A stretch of DNA of 64,000 nucleotides from Caballeronia sp. dw_276 (GTDB lineage Bacteria; Pseudomonadota; Gammaproteobacteria; Burkholderiales; Burkholderiaceae), in assembly GCF_018449635.1 (NCBI RefSeq), contig NZ_JAAVUV010000009.1, positions 223,545 through 287,544 on the forward strand, given 5' to 3'. Positions 1 through 10,308 of the stretch are shown here, piece by piece. The position numbers and the translations under genes were made by a program. The number at the start of each line of letters is the position of its first letter. Position 1 is the stretch's first letter. Below the pieces are notes generated by a model that ran no database searches, was not told the DNA's origin, and was given only the letters and a program-made list of their open reading frames with translations.

Positions 1-1463
1 CTGCGGTCATAGCCCATCGGGCAGAGCACGACTTCAAACGGTGCAATCGATTCCGGCCAGATGATGCCCTTCGCATCGAAGTTCTGTTCGATCGCCGCGC
101 CCAGAACCCGCGTGATCCCGATCCCGTAGCAACCCATCAGCATCTTGGCCGGCTTGCCGTTTTCATCGAGGAACGTCGCGCCCATGGCGTCCGAGTACTT
201 CGTGCCGAGCTGGAACACGTGGCCCACTTCAATGCCGCGGCAGATTTCGAGCGTGCCTTTTCCATCCGGCGACGGATCGCCCACGAGCACATTGCGGATG
301 TCCGCCACGACCGGTTCCGGCAGATCGCGGCCCCAGTTCACGCCGGTAATGTGATAGTCCACCTCGTTCGCGCCGACCACGAAGTCGCTCATGTTCGCGA
401 CCGTGCGGTCCGCGATCACCTTGATCGGCTTCTTTGTGTTGATGGGGCCGAGATAGCCGGGCGGCGTGCCGAAGGTATCGATGATTTCAGCTTCAGTCGC
501 GAACCGGTAACCCGCGAGACCCGGCAACTTGCCCGTCTTGATGTCGTTGAGCGAATGATCGCCGCGCAGCATCAGCAACCAGATGGTTGCTTCGGCGCCT
601 TCGTTTTCGGTCGCGAGAATGATCGACTTGATTGTCCGTTGCAGCGGAATGTTCAGCAACTCGGCCACCGCCTCGCACTTCGCCTTGCCCGGCGTCGCCG
701 TCTTCTTCATCTCTTCGGCCGGCGCCGCGCGCGTGGCGTTGAGCGGCAAGGCCTCGGCTGCTTCGACGTTCGCCGCATAGTCCGATGCCGGGTTATACGC
801 AATCGCGTCTTCACCGGTATCCGCGATCACGTGGAACTCGTGCGAACCACTGCCGCCAATCGATCCGTTATCCGCCGCGACCGCGCGGAATTCCAGGCCG
901 ATGCGCGAGAACACGCGCACGTAGGCATCAAACATTTTCTTGTACGACTCGGCAAGACCTGCCTGATCGCGATCGAACGAATATGCGTCCTTCATGATGA
1001 ACTCGCGTCCGCGCATCACGCCGAAACGCGGACGGATTTCATCGCGGAACTTCGTCTGGATCTGATAGAAGTTCACCGGCAATTGGCGGTAGCTCTTGAT
1101 CTCGCGGCGCGCAATGTCCGTCACCACTTCTTCGTGCGTCGGCCCGACCACGAAATCGCGGTCATGACGATCCTTGATACGCAGCAATTCCGGCCCGTAT
1201 TGCTCCCAACGACCCGATTCCTGCCAGAGTTCGGCCGGCTGCACCGCCGGCATCAGCAATTCGAGCGCGCCGGCACGATCCATTTCTTCGCGCACGATGT
1301 TTTCCACCTTGCGAATGGAACGCAGGCCGATGGGCAGATAGCTATAAATACCGCCGGCCACGCGGCGGATCATGCCTGCGCGGACCATGAGCTGGTGGCT
1401 GACGATTTCTGCGTCGGTGGGGGCTTCTTTCAGGGTGGCGATAAAGAAACGGGATGCTTTCAT
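1..1463 (-). CDS. proS: Prolyl-tRNA synthetase, 3' end cut by window edge
   Basis: Charges tRNA-Pro with proline in the cytoplasm. The first 487 residues are present; bacterial-type ProRS is usually about 570-580 residues, so roughly the last 90, in the C-terminal anticodon-binding domain, lie outside the window. The N-terminus ([15 protein letters not shown]) is typical. The class II core is visible, with the motif-2 region around [12 protein letters not shown] and KDAYSFD. An inserted YbaK-type editing domain lies at about residues 220-400, as in the long bacterial form. The start at 1463 is the only Met that fits the family N-terminus. It is divergent from rppH, 230 nt away. The identification is secure; only the missing end is unknown. 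Confidence 0.97.
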   Translation of the reverse strand, partial: MKASRFFIATLKEAPTDAEIVSHQLMVRAGMIRRVAGGIYSYLPIGLRSIRKVENIVREEMDRAGALELLMPAVQPAELWQESGRWEQYGPELLRIKDRHDRDFVVGPTHEEVVTDIARREIKSYRQLPVNFYQIQTKFRDEIRPRFGVMRGREFIMKDAYSFDRDQAGLAESYKKMFDAYVRVFSRIGLEFRAVAADNGSIGGSGSHEFHVIADTGEDAIAYNPASDYAANVEAAEALPLNATRAAPAEEMKKTATPGKAKCEAVAELLNIPLQRTIKSIILATENEGAEATIWLLMLRGDHSLNDIKTGKLPGLAGYRFATEAEIIDTFGTPPGYLGPINTKKPIKVIADRTVANMSDFVVGANEVDYHITGVNWGRDLPEPVVADIRNVLVGDPSPDGKGTLEICRGIEVGHVFQLGTKYSDAMGATFLDENGKPAKMLMGCYGIGITRVLGAAIEQNFDAKGIIWPESIAPFEVVLCPMGYDR

Positions 1464-1654
1464 TCAAAAATCTTCCAAAGCGGAGCGCGTCGATTGAATG
1501 GGCGGTGAGCGCCCAATCGTGCTGAACGTGCGGAACGAGTGAACGACGGGACAGCGATGCGGGGCGCAAACCATAGCGCCGCCCGCCTCAACGCCCAGGC
1601 GAAACGAATGCCCGAATTCGGGTTCGTGCCGGTGCGCCAGGCCCGTTATCTGTT

Positions 1655-1660
1655 TATAAT
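1655..1660 (+). promoter_or_regulatory. Candidate -10 box for rppH
   Basis: A perfect TATAAT lies 34 nt before the rppH start codon, which would give a leader of about 27 nt. No convincing -35 hexamer is seen 16-18 nt upstream, so the call rests on the -10 and its position only. Confidence 0.4.
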
Positions 1661-1693
1661 CAAAGCAATTTTAAAGGATTCGAAGGTGGTTGT

Positions 1694-2344
1694 ATGCTGG
1701 ATCGTGAAGGCTTTCGCCCGAACGTCGGCATCATCCTCTTGAACGCGCACAACGAAGTGTTTTGGGGCAAGCGGCTGCGTGAACATTCCTGGCAGTTTCC
1801 GCAAGGGGGCATCAAGTACGGCGAGACCCCTGTGCAAGCGATGTATCGGGAGTTACACGAAGAAACCGGTTTGCTGCCGGAACACGTCAAGGTCGTGGGT
1901 CGAACCCGCGACTGGCTGCGTTATGAGGTGCCGGACAAGTTCATCAAGCGCGAAGTGCGCGGGCATTATCGCGGACAAAAGCAGATTTGGTTTTTGTTAC
2001 GCATGGTAGGCCGCGACTGTGACATTTGTTTGCGTGCGACTGATCATCCGGAATTCGATGCCTGGCGGTGGAACGAATATTGGGTCCCGCTTGACGCGGT
2101 GATCGAGTTCAAGCGTGATGTATATCAGCTTGCGCTCACGGAACTTTCTCGCTTCCTGAGGCGCGCAGCCGTGCGTGCCGAGCGCGCGGAACATTTGGCG
2201 CGTCACGCCAACCGGTATCCGCGCGTGATTGGGAGCATGACCATGGAGGACGCGACCGTTTCTGCCAACGGTCAGGTCATTCAGGCAGAATGTTCGGTGA
2301 CCGAAGAGCTGCATATCTACGCACAACGTCCTTCGCGGGATTAG
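1694..2344 (+). CDS. rppH: RNA pyrophosphohydrolase (Nudix)
   Basis: Converts 5'-triphosphate mRNA ends to monophosphate, which starts RNase E-dependent decay. At 216 residues it is a typical length for Burkholderia RppH. The Nudix box spans residues 38-60 (G38, E44, then RELHEETGL), with the metal-binding glutamates at 53, 56 and 57. The N-terminus [13 protein letters not shown] is diagnostic for RppH rather than MutT. The start ATG is preceded by GAAGGTGG. It sits divergently beside proS, a common proteobacterial arrangement, and is followed by its own terminator. The C-terminal 50 residues beyond the Nudix fold show no recognised motif. Confidence 0.96.
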   Translation: MLDREGFRPNVGIILLNAHNEVFWGKRLREHSWQFPQGGIKYGETPVQAMYRELHEETGLLPEHVKVVGRTRDWLRYEVPDKFIKREVRGHYRGQKQIWFLLRMVGRDCDICLRATDHPEFDAWRWNEYWVPLDAVIEFKRDVYQLALTELSRFLRRAAVRAERAEHLARHANRYPRVIGSMTMEDATVSANGQVIQAECSVTEELHIYAQRPSRD

Positions 2345-2358
2345 GACGTGTGTCATCC

Positions 2359-2393
2359 AAAGCGGCGGCGCGGCAACGCTCGCCGCTTTTTTT
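2359..2393 (+). terminator. Rho-independent terminator after rppH
   Basis: The arms AAAGCGGCG (2359-2367) and CGCCGCTTT (2381-2389) pair perfectly and run into seven T residues. The 13-nt loop can pair further inside. Confidence 0.8.
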
Positions 2394-2478
2394 CGTGTGG
2401 CGTCGGAAGTGGGCCTCAGGCAGCGCGAGGCTCAATCCGTTTGCAGTCGCCGCTGCATCAACCTCAGGGATTCAAGAA

Positions 2479-3033
2479 TTGAAAGCCATTGCATTGTTCG
2501 CGGCATCCGCGGCAGCCCTTGCCGTGCTCGCCGGTTGCGGCAGCTCGAAGCCGACCAACAAGGACGACAGCGCGTTTGTCTATTTGATGGACCGCAAGCC
2601 CAACTGGACCGAAAACAAGGTTGAGACCATTCCGCCTCTGCCGCAGCAAGGCAACCTGATTCCGTTCACGGTTTCCCAGAACACGCCGCTCAGTTTTTTC
2701 ATCGATAAAAACTCGCTCAGCGTCGGCGATGACGGCGTGATTCGCTACACGGTCGTAGTGCAAAGCCCGGCGGGTGCGCGCAACGTGAACTATGAAGGGA
2801 TTCGCTGCGACAACTTCAACTGGCGCCTCTATGCAAGCATCAACGAGGACCAGACCGGTTGGGACCGTGCGGTGGAACGCGATTTCACGCGCATTGAAAC
2901 CGGTGAACTGAATGCGTATCACTCGGCCCTGTATCAGGATTACTTCTGCGCAAACAAGCTGCCGACTGGAACGGCGAAGCAGATTCTATCGAACATCCAG
3001 ATGAAGCGGACTGCGGTATCGAATTACCACTAA
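2479..3033 (+). CDS. CNP1-like family lipoprotein
   Basis: Predicted outer-envelope lipoprotein of 184 residues with unknown function, resembling the CNP1-like family of Betaproteobacteria. I chose the TTG at 2479 as start: it puts a lipoprotein signal peptide (MKAIALFAASAAALAVLAGC) exactly at the N-terminus, with the lipid-modified Cys at residue 20, and AGGGA lies 8 nt upstream. Longer in-frame extensions run back into the rppH terminator and look non-coding. The mature part has the pattern NYEGIRCDNFNW, two later cysteines and a basic tail, and appears to be soluble. It is transcribed alone and ends at a bidirectional terminator shared with proB. The family call is from memory of the pattern. 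Confidence 0.8.
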   Translation: MKAIALFAASAAALAVLAGCGSSKPTNKDDSAFVYLMDRKPNWTENKVETIPPLPQQGNLIPFTVSQNTPLSFFIDKNSLSVGDDGVIRYTVVVQSPAGARNVNYEGIRCDNFNWRLYASINEDQTGWDRAVERDFTRIETGELNAYHSALYQDYFCANKLPTGTAKQILSNIQMKRTAVSNYH

Positions 3034-3054
3034 ATCGATAGCACGCACTTAGAC

Positions 3055-3081
3055 AAAAAAGCCGCCAATTGGCGGCTTTTT
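3055..3081. terminator. Bidirectional terminator between CNP1-like gene and proB
   Basis: GCCGCC-AATT-GGCGGC is flanked by six A residues on the left and five T residues on the right, so it can end transcription from both convergent genes. Confidence 0.85.
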
Positions 3082-3095
3082 AAATAATGATCGCG

Positions 3096-4223
3096 TCAGG
3101 CAAGCACCAGATTGTCTCGATGAATCAGTTCAGGCTCCAGCATGTAGCCAAGCACCGTCTCAATTTCGCCGCTGGGCTTGCGCTGGATAAGCCGCGCCTC
3201 GGAACTGCTGTAATTGGTGATGCCGCGCGCCACTTCCCGTCCATCGGAATTCATGCATGCGATCACTTCGCCACGCGCAAACGCGCCATGGACGTCGATA
3301 ACGCCGATTGGCAGCAGGCTTTTGCCGCCTGCGGTCAGCTTTTCGACTGCGCCGTTGTCAATGACAACATGTCCGCGCACCTGCAAATGATCGGCCATCC
3401 ACTGCTTTCTCGCAGCAATCCGCGCCGTCCGGGCGATAAGTTGCGTGCCGATCAGCTCTCCGGAAGCAAGCCGCGTCAGGACATCTGATTCCCGCCCGCT
3501 CGCGATCACGGTATTCGCGCCGCTGTGCGCCGCGCGTTTCGCCGCGAGAATCTTGGTCAACATGCCACCGCGTCCGAGACTCGAGCCCGCGCCGCCCGCC
3601 ATGGCTTCGAGTTCCGGCGTTCCTGCATCCGCCTGCTCCACCAGAGTCGCCGACGGATCGTGGCGCGGATCGGCCGTGAACAGACCACGTTGATCGGTGA
3701 GGATGATCAGCGCGTCGCCTTCGATCAGATTCGCGACCAGCGCGCCCAGCGTGTCGTTATCGCCGAATTTGATTTCGTCGGTAATGACCGTGTCGTTTTC
3801 ATTGATGATGGGCACGCAGCCCAGGCGCAGCAAGGTCAGCAGCGTGGACCGCGCGTTCAGATAGCGTTCGCGGTCAGCCAGATCGGCGTGGGTGAGCAGA
3901 ATTTGGGCGGTCCGAATACCGTGCTTGCCGAAACTGCTTTCGTAGACCTGCGCCAACCCCATTTGCCCGACCGCGGCGGCCGCCTGCAACTCGTCGATTT
4001 CGCGCGGCCTTTTCGTCCATCCAAGCCGATGAATCCCTTCGGCAATCGCGCCCGAACTCACCAGCACGACTTCCTTGCCCTGCTCGCGCAATGCGGCGAT
4101 CTGCGAGGCCCAGCGCGCGATGGCAGCATGATCGAGCCCGCGACCATCGTTTGTGACGAGGCTCGATCCCACTTTCACTACGAGTCGCTTCGAAGCGGCT
4201 ATGACGGAACGCATCTGACGCAT
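3096..4223 (-). CDS. proB: Glutamate 5-kinase
   Basis: Phosphorylates glutamate to gamma-glutamyl phosphate, the first step of proline synthesis, in the cytoplasm. At 375 residues it is full length. The N-terminal amino-acid-kinase domain carries [11 protein letters not shown] near residue 17 and the NENDTV and [11 protein letters not shown] motifs. A C-terminal PUA domain covers about residues 280-365. Two starts are possible (MRQMRSV or, three codons later, MRSV). It lies 39 nt downstream of obgE in the same direction, the usual rplU-rpmA-obgE-proB order, so it is probably at least partly co-transcribed. In related species feedback by proline acts on the kinase domain. Confidence 0.96.
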   Translation of the reverse strand: MRQMRSVIAASKRLVVKVGSSLVTNDGRGLDHAAIARWASQIAALREQGKEVVLVSSGAIAEGIHRLGWTKRPREIDELQAAAAVGQMGLAQVYESSFGKHGIRTAQILLTHADLADRERYLNARSTLLTLLRLGCVPIINENDTVITDEIKFGDNDTLGALVANLIEGDALIILTDQRGLFTADPRHDPSATLVEQADAGTPELEAMAGGAGSSLGRGGMLTKILAAKRAAHSGANTVIASGRESDVLTRLASGELIGTQLIARTARIAARKQWMADHLQVRGHVVIDNGAVEKLTAGGKSLLPIGVIDVHGAFARGEVIACMNSDGREVARGITNYSSSEARLIQRKPSGEIETVLGYMLEPELIHRDNLVLA

Positions 4224-4262
4224 TTCTCCTCGAATTTGCCTCGATCCACGGGCCTGATTTTC

Positions 4263-5480
<1,218 letters not shown>

Positions 5481-5513
5481 TCACCAGCTGGGTGGTCAAA
5501 AAAACCAGCCAAT

Positions 5514-5542
5514 AAAAAAGGCCCCGCGAACTTCGCGGGGCC
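5514..5542 (-). terminator. Rho-independent terminator after rpmA
   Basis: Read on the minus strand, GGCCCCGCGAA-GTTCGCGGGGCC forms a long GC-rich hairpin followed by a T tract (six A residues at 5514-5519 on the plus strand). It separates the rplU-rpmA pair from obgE. Confidence 0.85.
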
Positions 5543-5576
5543 TGTTCCGGTCCTGAAGCCCGTGCCTATATGTTAC

Positions 5577-5837
5577 TTAGGCAGCCGGGACTACGTTGAC
5601 CAGATGCTTCTTTGCTGCGCCCTTCGTCGTGAACGTGACGTGGCCGTCAGTCAGCGCGAACAAGGTGTGATCCTTGCCAATGCCGACGTTGTCGCCCGGG
5701 TGCATGCGCGTGCCGCGCTGGCGAACAATGATGCCGCCCGCGTTGATTGCCTGGCCGCCATAAACCTTCACGCCGAGGCGCTTTGATTCTGAGTCGCGAC
5801 CATTGCGGGATGACCCGCCTGCTTTTTTGTGTGCCAT
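5577..5837 (-). CDS. rpmA: 50S ribosomal protein L27
   Basis: Ribosomal protein whose N-terminal tail reaches the peptidyl transferase centre. 86 residues, the normal length. It starts [16 protein letters not shown], the conserved form without the cleaved leader found in Firmicutes, and contains GVKVYGGQ and [14 protein letters not shown] patterns (here [10 protein letters not shown]). It lies 39 nt downstream of rplU and is followed by a strong terminator. Confidence 0.98.
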   Translation of the reverse strand: MAHKKAGGSSRNGRDSESKRLGVKVYGGQAINAGGIIVRQRGTRMHPGDNVGIGKDHTLFALTDGHVTFTTKGAAKKHLVNVVPAA

Positions 5838-5876
5838 TTGATAGCTCCTTGACCGTTTAGCTTATCGACTCAACGC

Positions 5877-6191
5877 TTACGCAGCGTTGATAGCGTCGAT
5901 ACGCAGTTCGGTGTAGTTCTGGCGATGGCCAGCGTGCTTTTGGTAGTGCTTCCGGCGACGCATCTTGAAGATCGTGACCTTCTTGTGACGACCCTGGGAC
6001 ACGACGGTACATGTGACGGAAGCCCCACTGACCAGCGGTGCACCGAACTGAATCGATTCACCTTCGCCTACTGCGAGAACCTGGTCGAGCGTGATTTCAG
6101 CGTCAATGTCTGCCGGTATCTGTTCTACTTTCAATTTTTCGCCGACAGCAACTTTATACTGCTTGCCACCGGTTTTTATGACCGCGTACAT
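5877..6191 (-). CDS. rplU: 50S ribosomal protein L21
   Basis: Binds 23S rRNA in the large subunit. It has 104 residues from the ATG at 6191 ([14 protein letters not shown]), the universal L21 start; an in-frame ATG 11 codons upstream was rejected for that reason. The conserved C-terminal part [16 protein letters not shown] is present. It is first in the rplU-rpmA unit, behind a near-consensus sigma70 promoter at 6245-6273, with a leader of about 45 nt. Confidence 0.98.
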   Translation of the reverse strand: MYAVIKTGGKQYKVAVGEKLKVEQIPADIDAEITLDQVLAVGEGESIQFGAPLVSGASVTCTVVSQGRHKKVTIFKMRRRKHYQKHAGHRQNYTELRIDAINAA

Positions 6192-6244
6192 TGAGAACCT
6201 CACTCTGAATTCATTTTTCCGCACACCGTGCGCGAAAACGCGTG

Positions 6245-6273
6245 ATTATACAGAGAGTTAGGCTCTCCGTCAA
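6245..6273 (-). promoter_or_regulatory. Sigma70 promoter of rplU-rpmA
   Basis: On the minus strand TTGACG (6273-6268), a 17-nt spacer and a perfect TATAAT (6250-6245) give an almost ideal sigma70 promoter. The expected transcription start is near 6238, about 47 nt before the rplU start codon. Confidence 0.85.
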
Positions 6274-6436
6274 AACCCTTGTTGGTCGCGAAACGCGCGG
6301 CCGCCACGCCGGGATTAACGCGAAGACGGCCGGGCGCACGCAACAATATCCTGATTAATACCGCAACATCCTGTACTTGAGGCAGACACGGCGCGAGAGG
6401 GACGTCTATTAGAGGCGTCTATCGGCCGATTCGCCT

Positions 6437-6442
6437 TATAAT
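6437..6442 (+). promoter_or_regulatory. Candidate -10 box for ispB
   Basis: A perfect TATAAT lies 27 nt before the ispB start, giving a leader of about 20 nt. The -35 position (around GGCGTC) is poor. Confidence 0.45.
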
Positions 6443-6468
6443 TCGCGGCACTACCCTAATTGCCGATC

Positions 6469-7461
6469 ATGTCGTCCACAGCCACTTCCTCCCCAAACGC
6501 CGCCAACGTGCTCGAGCCTATCGCCGAGGACATGCAGCAGGTCAATCGCGTCATCCGGCAGCGCCTGGCATCCGAAGTGATGCTGATCAACCAGATTTCC
6601 GAGTACATCATCGGGGCCGGCGGCAAACGGCTTCGTCCTGCGCTGCTGCTTCTGGTATCGGGCGCTCTCGGCGATACAACCGGCCACCGGCACGAACTGG
6701 CCGCGGTCGTCGAGTTCATCCATACGGCGACCTTGCTGCACGACGACGTAGTCGACGAATCCGATCTCCGGCGCGGCCGCAAGACCGCGAACGCGCTGTT
6801 CGGCAACGCGGCGAGCGTGCTGGTCGGCGACTTCCTGTACTCGCGTTCGTTCGAGATGATGGTCGGCGTAGGCAAGATGCGCGTGATGGAAATCCTGTCG
6901 GTCGCGACCAACGTGATTTCCGAAGGCGAAGTGCTGCAGTTGCTGAACATGCACGACCCGGATGTGGACGAAGCGCGTTACATGCAGGTGATCCGCTACA
7001 AGACGGCGAAGCTTTTTGAAGCGGCGGCGCAGCTCGGCGCCGTGCTTTCCGGATCGGACGCCAAGACGGAAGCGGCAGCGGCGGAATTTGGCCGGCGCAT
7101 TGGCACGGCGTTCCAGATCATGGACGACTGGCTCGATTACACGGGCACGGCTGAATCCATGGGCAAGAACGCCGGCGACGATCTGCGCGAAGGCAAACCC
7201 ACTCTTCCGCTCATCTACTTGATGGAGCATGGAACAGCGGAACAGGCAGCGCTTGCACGCGAAGCCATCGAGCAAGGCGGCACCGATAAATTCGATACTA
7301 TTTTCGAAGCCATCACCACGTCCGGCGCACTCGATCACACGCTGAAATGCGCACGTCAGGAAGCGCAAGCCGCCGCGAATGCAATTTCTTCGTTTCCGGA
7401 TTCCATTTTTAAAGAGAGCCTGCTAGAATTATGTTCTTACTCGACGGCAAGACAGTCCTGA
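6469..7461 (+). CDS. ispB: Octaprenyl diphosphate synthase
   Basis: Trans-prenyltransferase that extends farnesyl diphosphate with isopentenyl diphosphate to make the ubiquinone-8 side chain. It has 330 residues from the ATG at 6469; a TTG three codons earlier is possible. Both aspartate-rich motifs are present: DDVVD at 92-96 (first) and DDWLD at 219-223 (second), with GGKRLRP at 51-57. It is divergent from rplU, as in many Proteobacteria, and 31 nt before a tRNA gene. Octaprenyl specificity is inferred from family and context (coq7 elsewhere in the window, Q-8 organism); the sequence alone does not fix chain length. Confidence 0.93.
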   Translation: MSSTATSSPNAANVLEPIAEDMQQVNRVIRQRLASEVMLINQISEYIIGAGGKRLRPALLLLVSGALGDTTGHRHELAAVVEFIHTATLLHDDVVDESDLRRGRKTANALFGNAASVLVGDFLYSRSFEMMVGVGKMRVMEILSVATNVISEGEVLQLLNMHDPDVDEARYMQVIRYKTAKLFEAAAQLGAVLSGSDAKTEAAAAEFGRRIGTAFQIMDDWLDYTGTAESMGKNAGDDLREGKPTLPLIYLMEHGTAEQAALAREAIEQGGTDKFDTIFEAITTSGALDHTLKCARQEAQAAANAISSFPDSIFKESLLELCSYSTARQS

Positions 7462-7492
7462 AAAGGAAACAAACCGTCTCTGAGTGAATATT

Positions 7493-7569
7493 CGGGGTGT
7501 AGCTTAGCCTGGTAGAGCGCTACGTTCGGGACGTAGAGGCCGGAGGTTCGAATCCTCTCACCCCGACCA
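7493..7569 (+). tRNA. tRNA-Pro (anticodon CGG)
   Basis: A 77-nt cloverleaf. The acceptor arms CGGGGTG (7493-7499) and CACCCCG (7559-7565) pair fully, the discriminator is A and CCA is encoded. The anticodon stem CTACG/CGTAG encloses the loop TTCGGGA, giving anticodon CGG. The T loop is TTCGAAT. It reads codon CCG, the preferred proline codon in such GC-rich genomes. Confidence 0.97.
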
Positions 7570-7584
7570 GAATTGATCAAAAAA

Positions 7585-7610
7585 CCGCCCAGCTTGCTGG
7601 GCGGTTTTTT
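7585..7610 (+). terminator. Terminator after tRNA-Pro
   Basis: CCGCCCAGC-TT-GCTGGGCGG followed by TTTTTT, 15 nt beyond the tRNA CCA end. Six A residues on its left could make it bidirectional. Confidence 0.88.
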
Positions 7611-7685
7611 GTTTTGGGGCTGGTTTTTGCGTGCGGGTATCGAGTGGTCGTGTAGTTACTTTCCTGCTTTACTGCCGGGGACATC

Positions 7686-8087
7686 ATGGGTTTATCGAGC
7701 ATTGCATTGCCGCCGATGTCCGTCGCGCGACGCCTCGCGCTTGCGTTTGTGTTCCTCTGGTTCGCGATCGGCGGGGTCTGTCATTTCCTGTTCATGCCGC
7801 TGTTCGTGCAGATCGTGCCGCCGTTCGTGCCCGTGCCTATCCTGGCCGTGATCGTCAGCGGGATCTTCGAATTGCTCGGCGCCGCCGGCATCACGATCAA
7901 ACGCACTCGCCATATGGCTGGAATCGGGCTCGCGCTTTTGACCATCGCGGTGACGCCGGCCAACGTTTTCATGCTCCAGCATGCCGAGCGTTTTCCGGGC
8001 ATTCCCGTCTGGCTCCTCGTTGCACGCCTGCCGCTTCAGCTTGCGTTGATCGCGTGTATCTTGTGGAGCACGCGTCGCACTCACTAA
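7686..8087 (+). CDS. DoxX-like integral membrane protein
   Basis: A 133-residue protein that is almost wholly hydrophobic, with four predicted membrane spans (about residues 15-37, 46-66, 73-93 and 105-127). The pattern (FxWFxxGGxxHF near residues 22-34, then a GIFELLGA segment) resembles the small DoxX/COG4270 membrane family. No catalytic motif is visible and the function is unknown. It lies 15 nt upstream of the YgjP-like gene on the same strand, so the two are probably co-transcribed. The start ATG at 7686 fits the hydrophobic N-terminus. Confidence 0.75.
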   Translation: MGLSSIALPPMSVARRLALAFVFLWFAIGGVCHFLFMPLFVQIVPPFVPVPILAVIVSGIFELLGAAGITIKRTRHMAGIGLALLTIAVTPANVFMLQHAERFPGIPVWLLVARLPLQLALIACILWSTRRTH

Positions 8088-8102
8088 GTAATTGGTATCG
8101 CC

Positions 8103-8612
8103 ATGCTTCCTCTCAAATACCTGAGCGCGTATCCGGAAACGCTTCAGGACAAGGTCCGCAAGCTCATTGCGGATGACAAACTCGGCATGTATCTCGCTGA
8201 TCGATATCCGCATCGGCATGCGGTGCAGTCCGATCGCGCGTTGTACGAGTACACGACCGACCTCAAGCAGGAGTTTTTGCGCGTGGCGCCGGCTATCGAC
8301 AAGGTCATGTACGACGCCAAGCTCGACGTGCTGCGTCATGCGCTCGGTTTGCATACGGCGATATCCCGTGTGCAAGGCGGCAAGCTGAAAGCGAAGAAGG
8401 AGATCCGCGTGGCGTCGCTGTTCAAGGAAGCGCCGCCGGAATTCTTGCGCATGATCGTCGTGCACGAACTCGCGCATCTGAAGGAAAGCGATCACAACAA
8501 GGCGTTTTACCGGCTGTGTGAATTCATGCAGCCCGGGTATCACCAGATCGAGTTCGATCTGCGCGTGTACCTGACGCAGCGCGATATCGCGCGCGATTCT
8601 TCCATCAAGTAG
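8103..8612 (+). CDS. YgjP-like (DUF45) zinc metallopeptidase
   Basis: A 169-residue protein with the zinc-binding motif HELAH at residues 121-125 followed by KESDH (His131), the arrangement of the YgjP/WLM-type minimal gluzincins. No signal peptide or membrane segment is seen, so it should be cytoplasmic. Its substrate is not known. It follows the DoxX-like gene by 15 nt and ends 3 nt from the convergent efflux-pump gene. M48-family naming is also common for such proteins; the HExxH motif is certain, the subfamily less so. Confidence 0.82.
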   Translation: MLPLKYLSAYPETLQDKVRKLIADDKLGMYLADRYPHRHAVQSDRALYEYTTDLKQEFLRVAPAIDKVMYDAKLDVLRHALGLHTAISRVQGGKLKAKKEIRVASLFKEAPPEFLRMIVVHELAHLKESDHNKAFYRLCEFMQPGYHQIEFDLRVYLTQRDIARDSSIK

Positions 8613-8615
8613 TTC

Positions 8616-10157
8616 TCAATCCGCCGCCGCGTGCACGAGGGTTTCGCCCGGGATCGGCCGCGCGGGACGGATCAGCAAAACCAGCGGCACGACCAGCAAG
8701 GTCGCGACGAACATCAGCTTGAAGTCGTTCAGGTACGCGATCATCTGCGCCTGCTGGTTGATCGTCTGGTCCATCAGCGCGAGACTCATCTGCGAACCGG
8801 TTTCGAGCATGGGTTGCATCGACGGATTGAAGACGTTCACGTTCGCCGAAAGATCCGCGTGCGCGACCTGCGTGCCGCGCGTCATCATGGTTTGCACAAT
8901 CGAAATGCCGATACTGCTGCCAATGTTGCGCATCAGGCTGTAGGTTGCGGTGCCGTCGGCACGAAGCTCGGGCGTCAAGGTCGAGAACGTCAGCGCGCTC
9001 AGCGGCACGAATACGAAACCCAGTCCAAAGCCCTGGATCACACCCGGCCACACGATGTCGGACACCGACAGCACCAGCGTGTATTGCATCATCTGCCATA
9101 ACGCGAACGCCGAAATCAGGAAGCCCGCGAGCAGCAGAAGCCTTGCGTCGGTGCGACGCAGCATGCGGCCCGCGATCAACATGGCGAACATCGTGCCCGC
9201 GCCGCTCGGGGCGGTGACAAGACCCGTGGTCGCGACGGGATAGTTCATCAGGTTTTGCAGCATCGGCGGCAAGAGCGCGCGAGTGGCGTACATCACCGCG
9301 CCGATCACGAAGATGAAAAATACGCCGGTCGCGAAGTTGCGGTCCTTCAAGAGCTCGTACTTGAAGAACGACCGCTTGCCTGCCGTCGCGGTGTGCGCGA
9401 GAAAGAAGATGAAGCTGAGCGCCGCAAGAATGGCCTCGATGCGAATTTCTGTCGAACCAAACCAGTCGAGCTGTTCGCCGCGATCGAGCATCGCCTGGAA
9501 TGCACCGATCGCCAAGCCTAACGTGGCAAAGCCGAATGCATCGAATTTCACGCCGTGTTTCGCGGCGCGCGCCGGCAGGAAAGTGAACACGCCAAACAAC
9601 GCAAACGCGCCGATGGGCACGTTGATGAAGAACACCCAACGCCAGTTGTAGCTGTCGGTGAGCCATCCGCCGAGCGTTGGCCCGAGTATCGGCCCCACCA
9701 TCACGCCCATGCCCCAGACGGCCATTGCCTGGCCTTGCTTTTCGCGCGGGTTGATATCGAGCAGGATGGATTGCGAAAGCGGCACGAGCGACGCGCCGAA
9801 TATGCCCTGCAGCAAACGCGACGCAACAATCTGCGCGAGCGTTTCCGATAACCCGCACAACGCGGACGCAAGCGTAAATCCGCCAATCGATATGATCAGC
9901 AAACGCTTTGTGCTCAGGCGATCGGAAAGCCAGCCGGTGAGCGGCGTGGCAATGGCCGCGGCAACGATGTACGACGTCAGCACCCACGTGATCTCGTCCT
10001 GCGACGCCGACAGCGTGCCCTGCATATGCGGCAACGCAACGTTGGCGATTGTGCTGTCGAGCGTCTGGATCAGCGTGGCAAGCATGATCGAAACGGTCAG
10101 CATGGGCCGGTTGAGCGGCACGTTTGCAGCGCTCAACGACGTTGATTCTGAGGACAT
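8616..10157 (-). CDS. DHA2-family multidrug efflux MFS transporter (EmrB-like)
   Basis: Inner-membrane drug:H+ antiporter of 513 residues with about 14 membrane spans. The DHA2 signatures are present: LDSTIANVALP in span 1, GWLSDRLSTKRL in the span 2-3 loop (motif A) and GPILGPTLGGWL (motif C) in span 5. EmrB-type pumps normally work with a periplasmic adaptor (EmrA) and an outer-membrane channel, but neither is encoded next to it. It is divergent from a MarR-type regulator, and palindromes overlap its promoter, so it is probably repressed by that regulator and induced by a small hydrophobic or phenolic compound. Confidence 0.9.
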   Translation of the reverse strand: MSSESTSLSAANVPLNRPMLTVSIMLATLIQTLDSTIANVALPHMQGTLSASQDEITWVLTSYIVAAAIATPLTGWLSDRLSTKRLLIISIGGFTLASALCGLSETLAQIVASRLLQGIFGASLVPLSQSILLDINPREKQGQAMAVWGMGVMVGPILGPTLGGWLTDSYNWRWVFFINVPIGAFALFGVFTFLPARAAKHGVKFDAFGFATLGLAIGAFQAMLDRGEQLDWFGSTEIRIEAILAALSFIFFLAHTATAGKRSFFKYELLKDRNFATGVFFIFVIGAVMYATRALLPPMLQNLMNYPVATTGLVTAPSGAGTMFAMLIAGRMLRRTDARLLLLAGFLISAFALWQMMQYTLVLSVSDIVWPGVIQGFGLGFVFVPLSALTFSTLTPELRADGTATYSLMRNIGSSIGISIVQTMMTRGTQVAHADLSANVNVFNPSMQPMLETGSQMSLALMDQTINQQAQMIAYLNDFKLMFVATLLVVPLVLLIRPARPIPGETLVHAAAD

Positions 10158-10181
10158 TCAGGCGCCGGATCGTTGGATCGA

Positions 10182-10224
10182 ATAGTAAGCATGCTTATTA
10201 TAAACATGCTAATGATCGTCACAA
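10182..10224 (-). promoter_or_regulatory. Promoter and MarR-type operator of the efflux gene
   Basis: On the minus strand TTGTGA (10224-10219), 16 nt and TATAAT (10202-10197) form a sigma70 promoter for the efflux gene. A near-perfect 20-bp palindrome, ATAGTAAGCATGCTTATTAT (10182-10201), covers the -10 and the expected start site, and a second related site (AAACATGCTAA, 10203-10213) lies in the spacer. The CATG centres are 15 bp apart. A repressor bound here would block RNA polymerase directly. Confidence 0.7.
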
Positions 10225-10295
10225 GATGTCATTAACCCGGATAAACCCGTACGTTGCGACACGCCTTATCTTCCGGTAATTGCGTGCATCTTTCG

Positions 10296-10301
10296 TATAA
10301 T
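10296..10301 (+). promoter_or_regulatory. -10 box of the marR-type gene, perhaps leaderless
   Basis: TATAAT ends only 7 nt before the ATG at 10309, so the transcript would begin at or next to the start codon. No good -35 is evident and no Shine-Dalgarno sequence can fit. Confidence 0.4.
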
Positions 10302-10308
10302 CCCCTGC

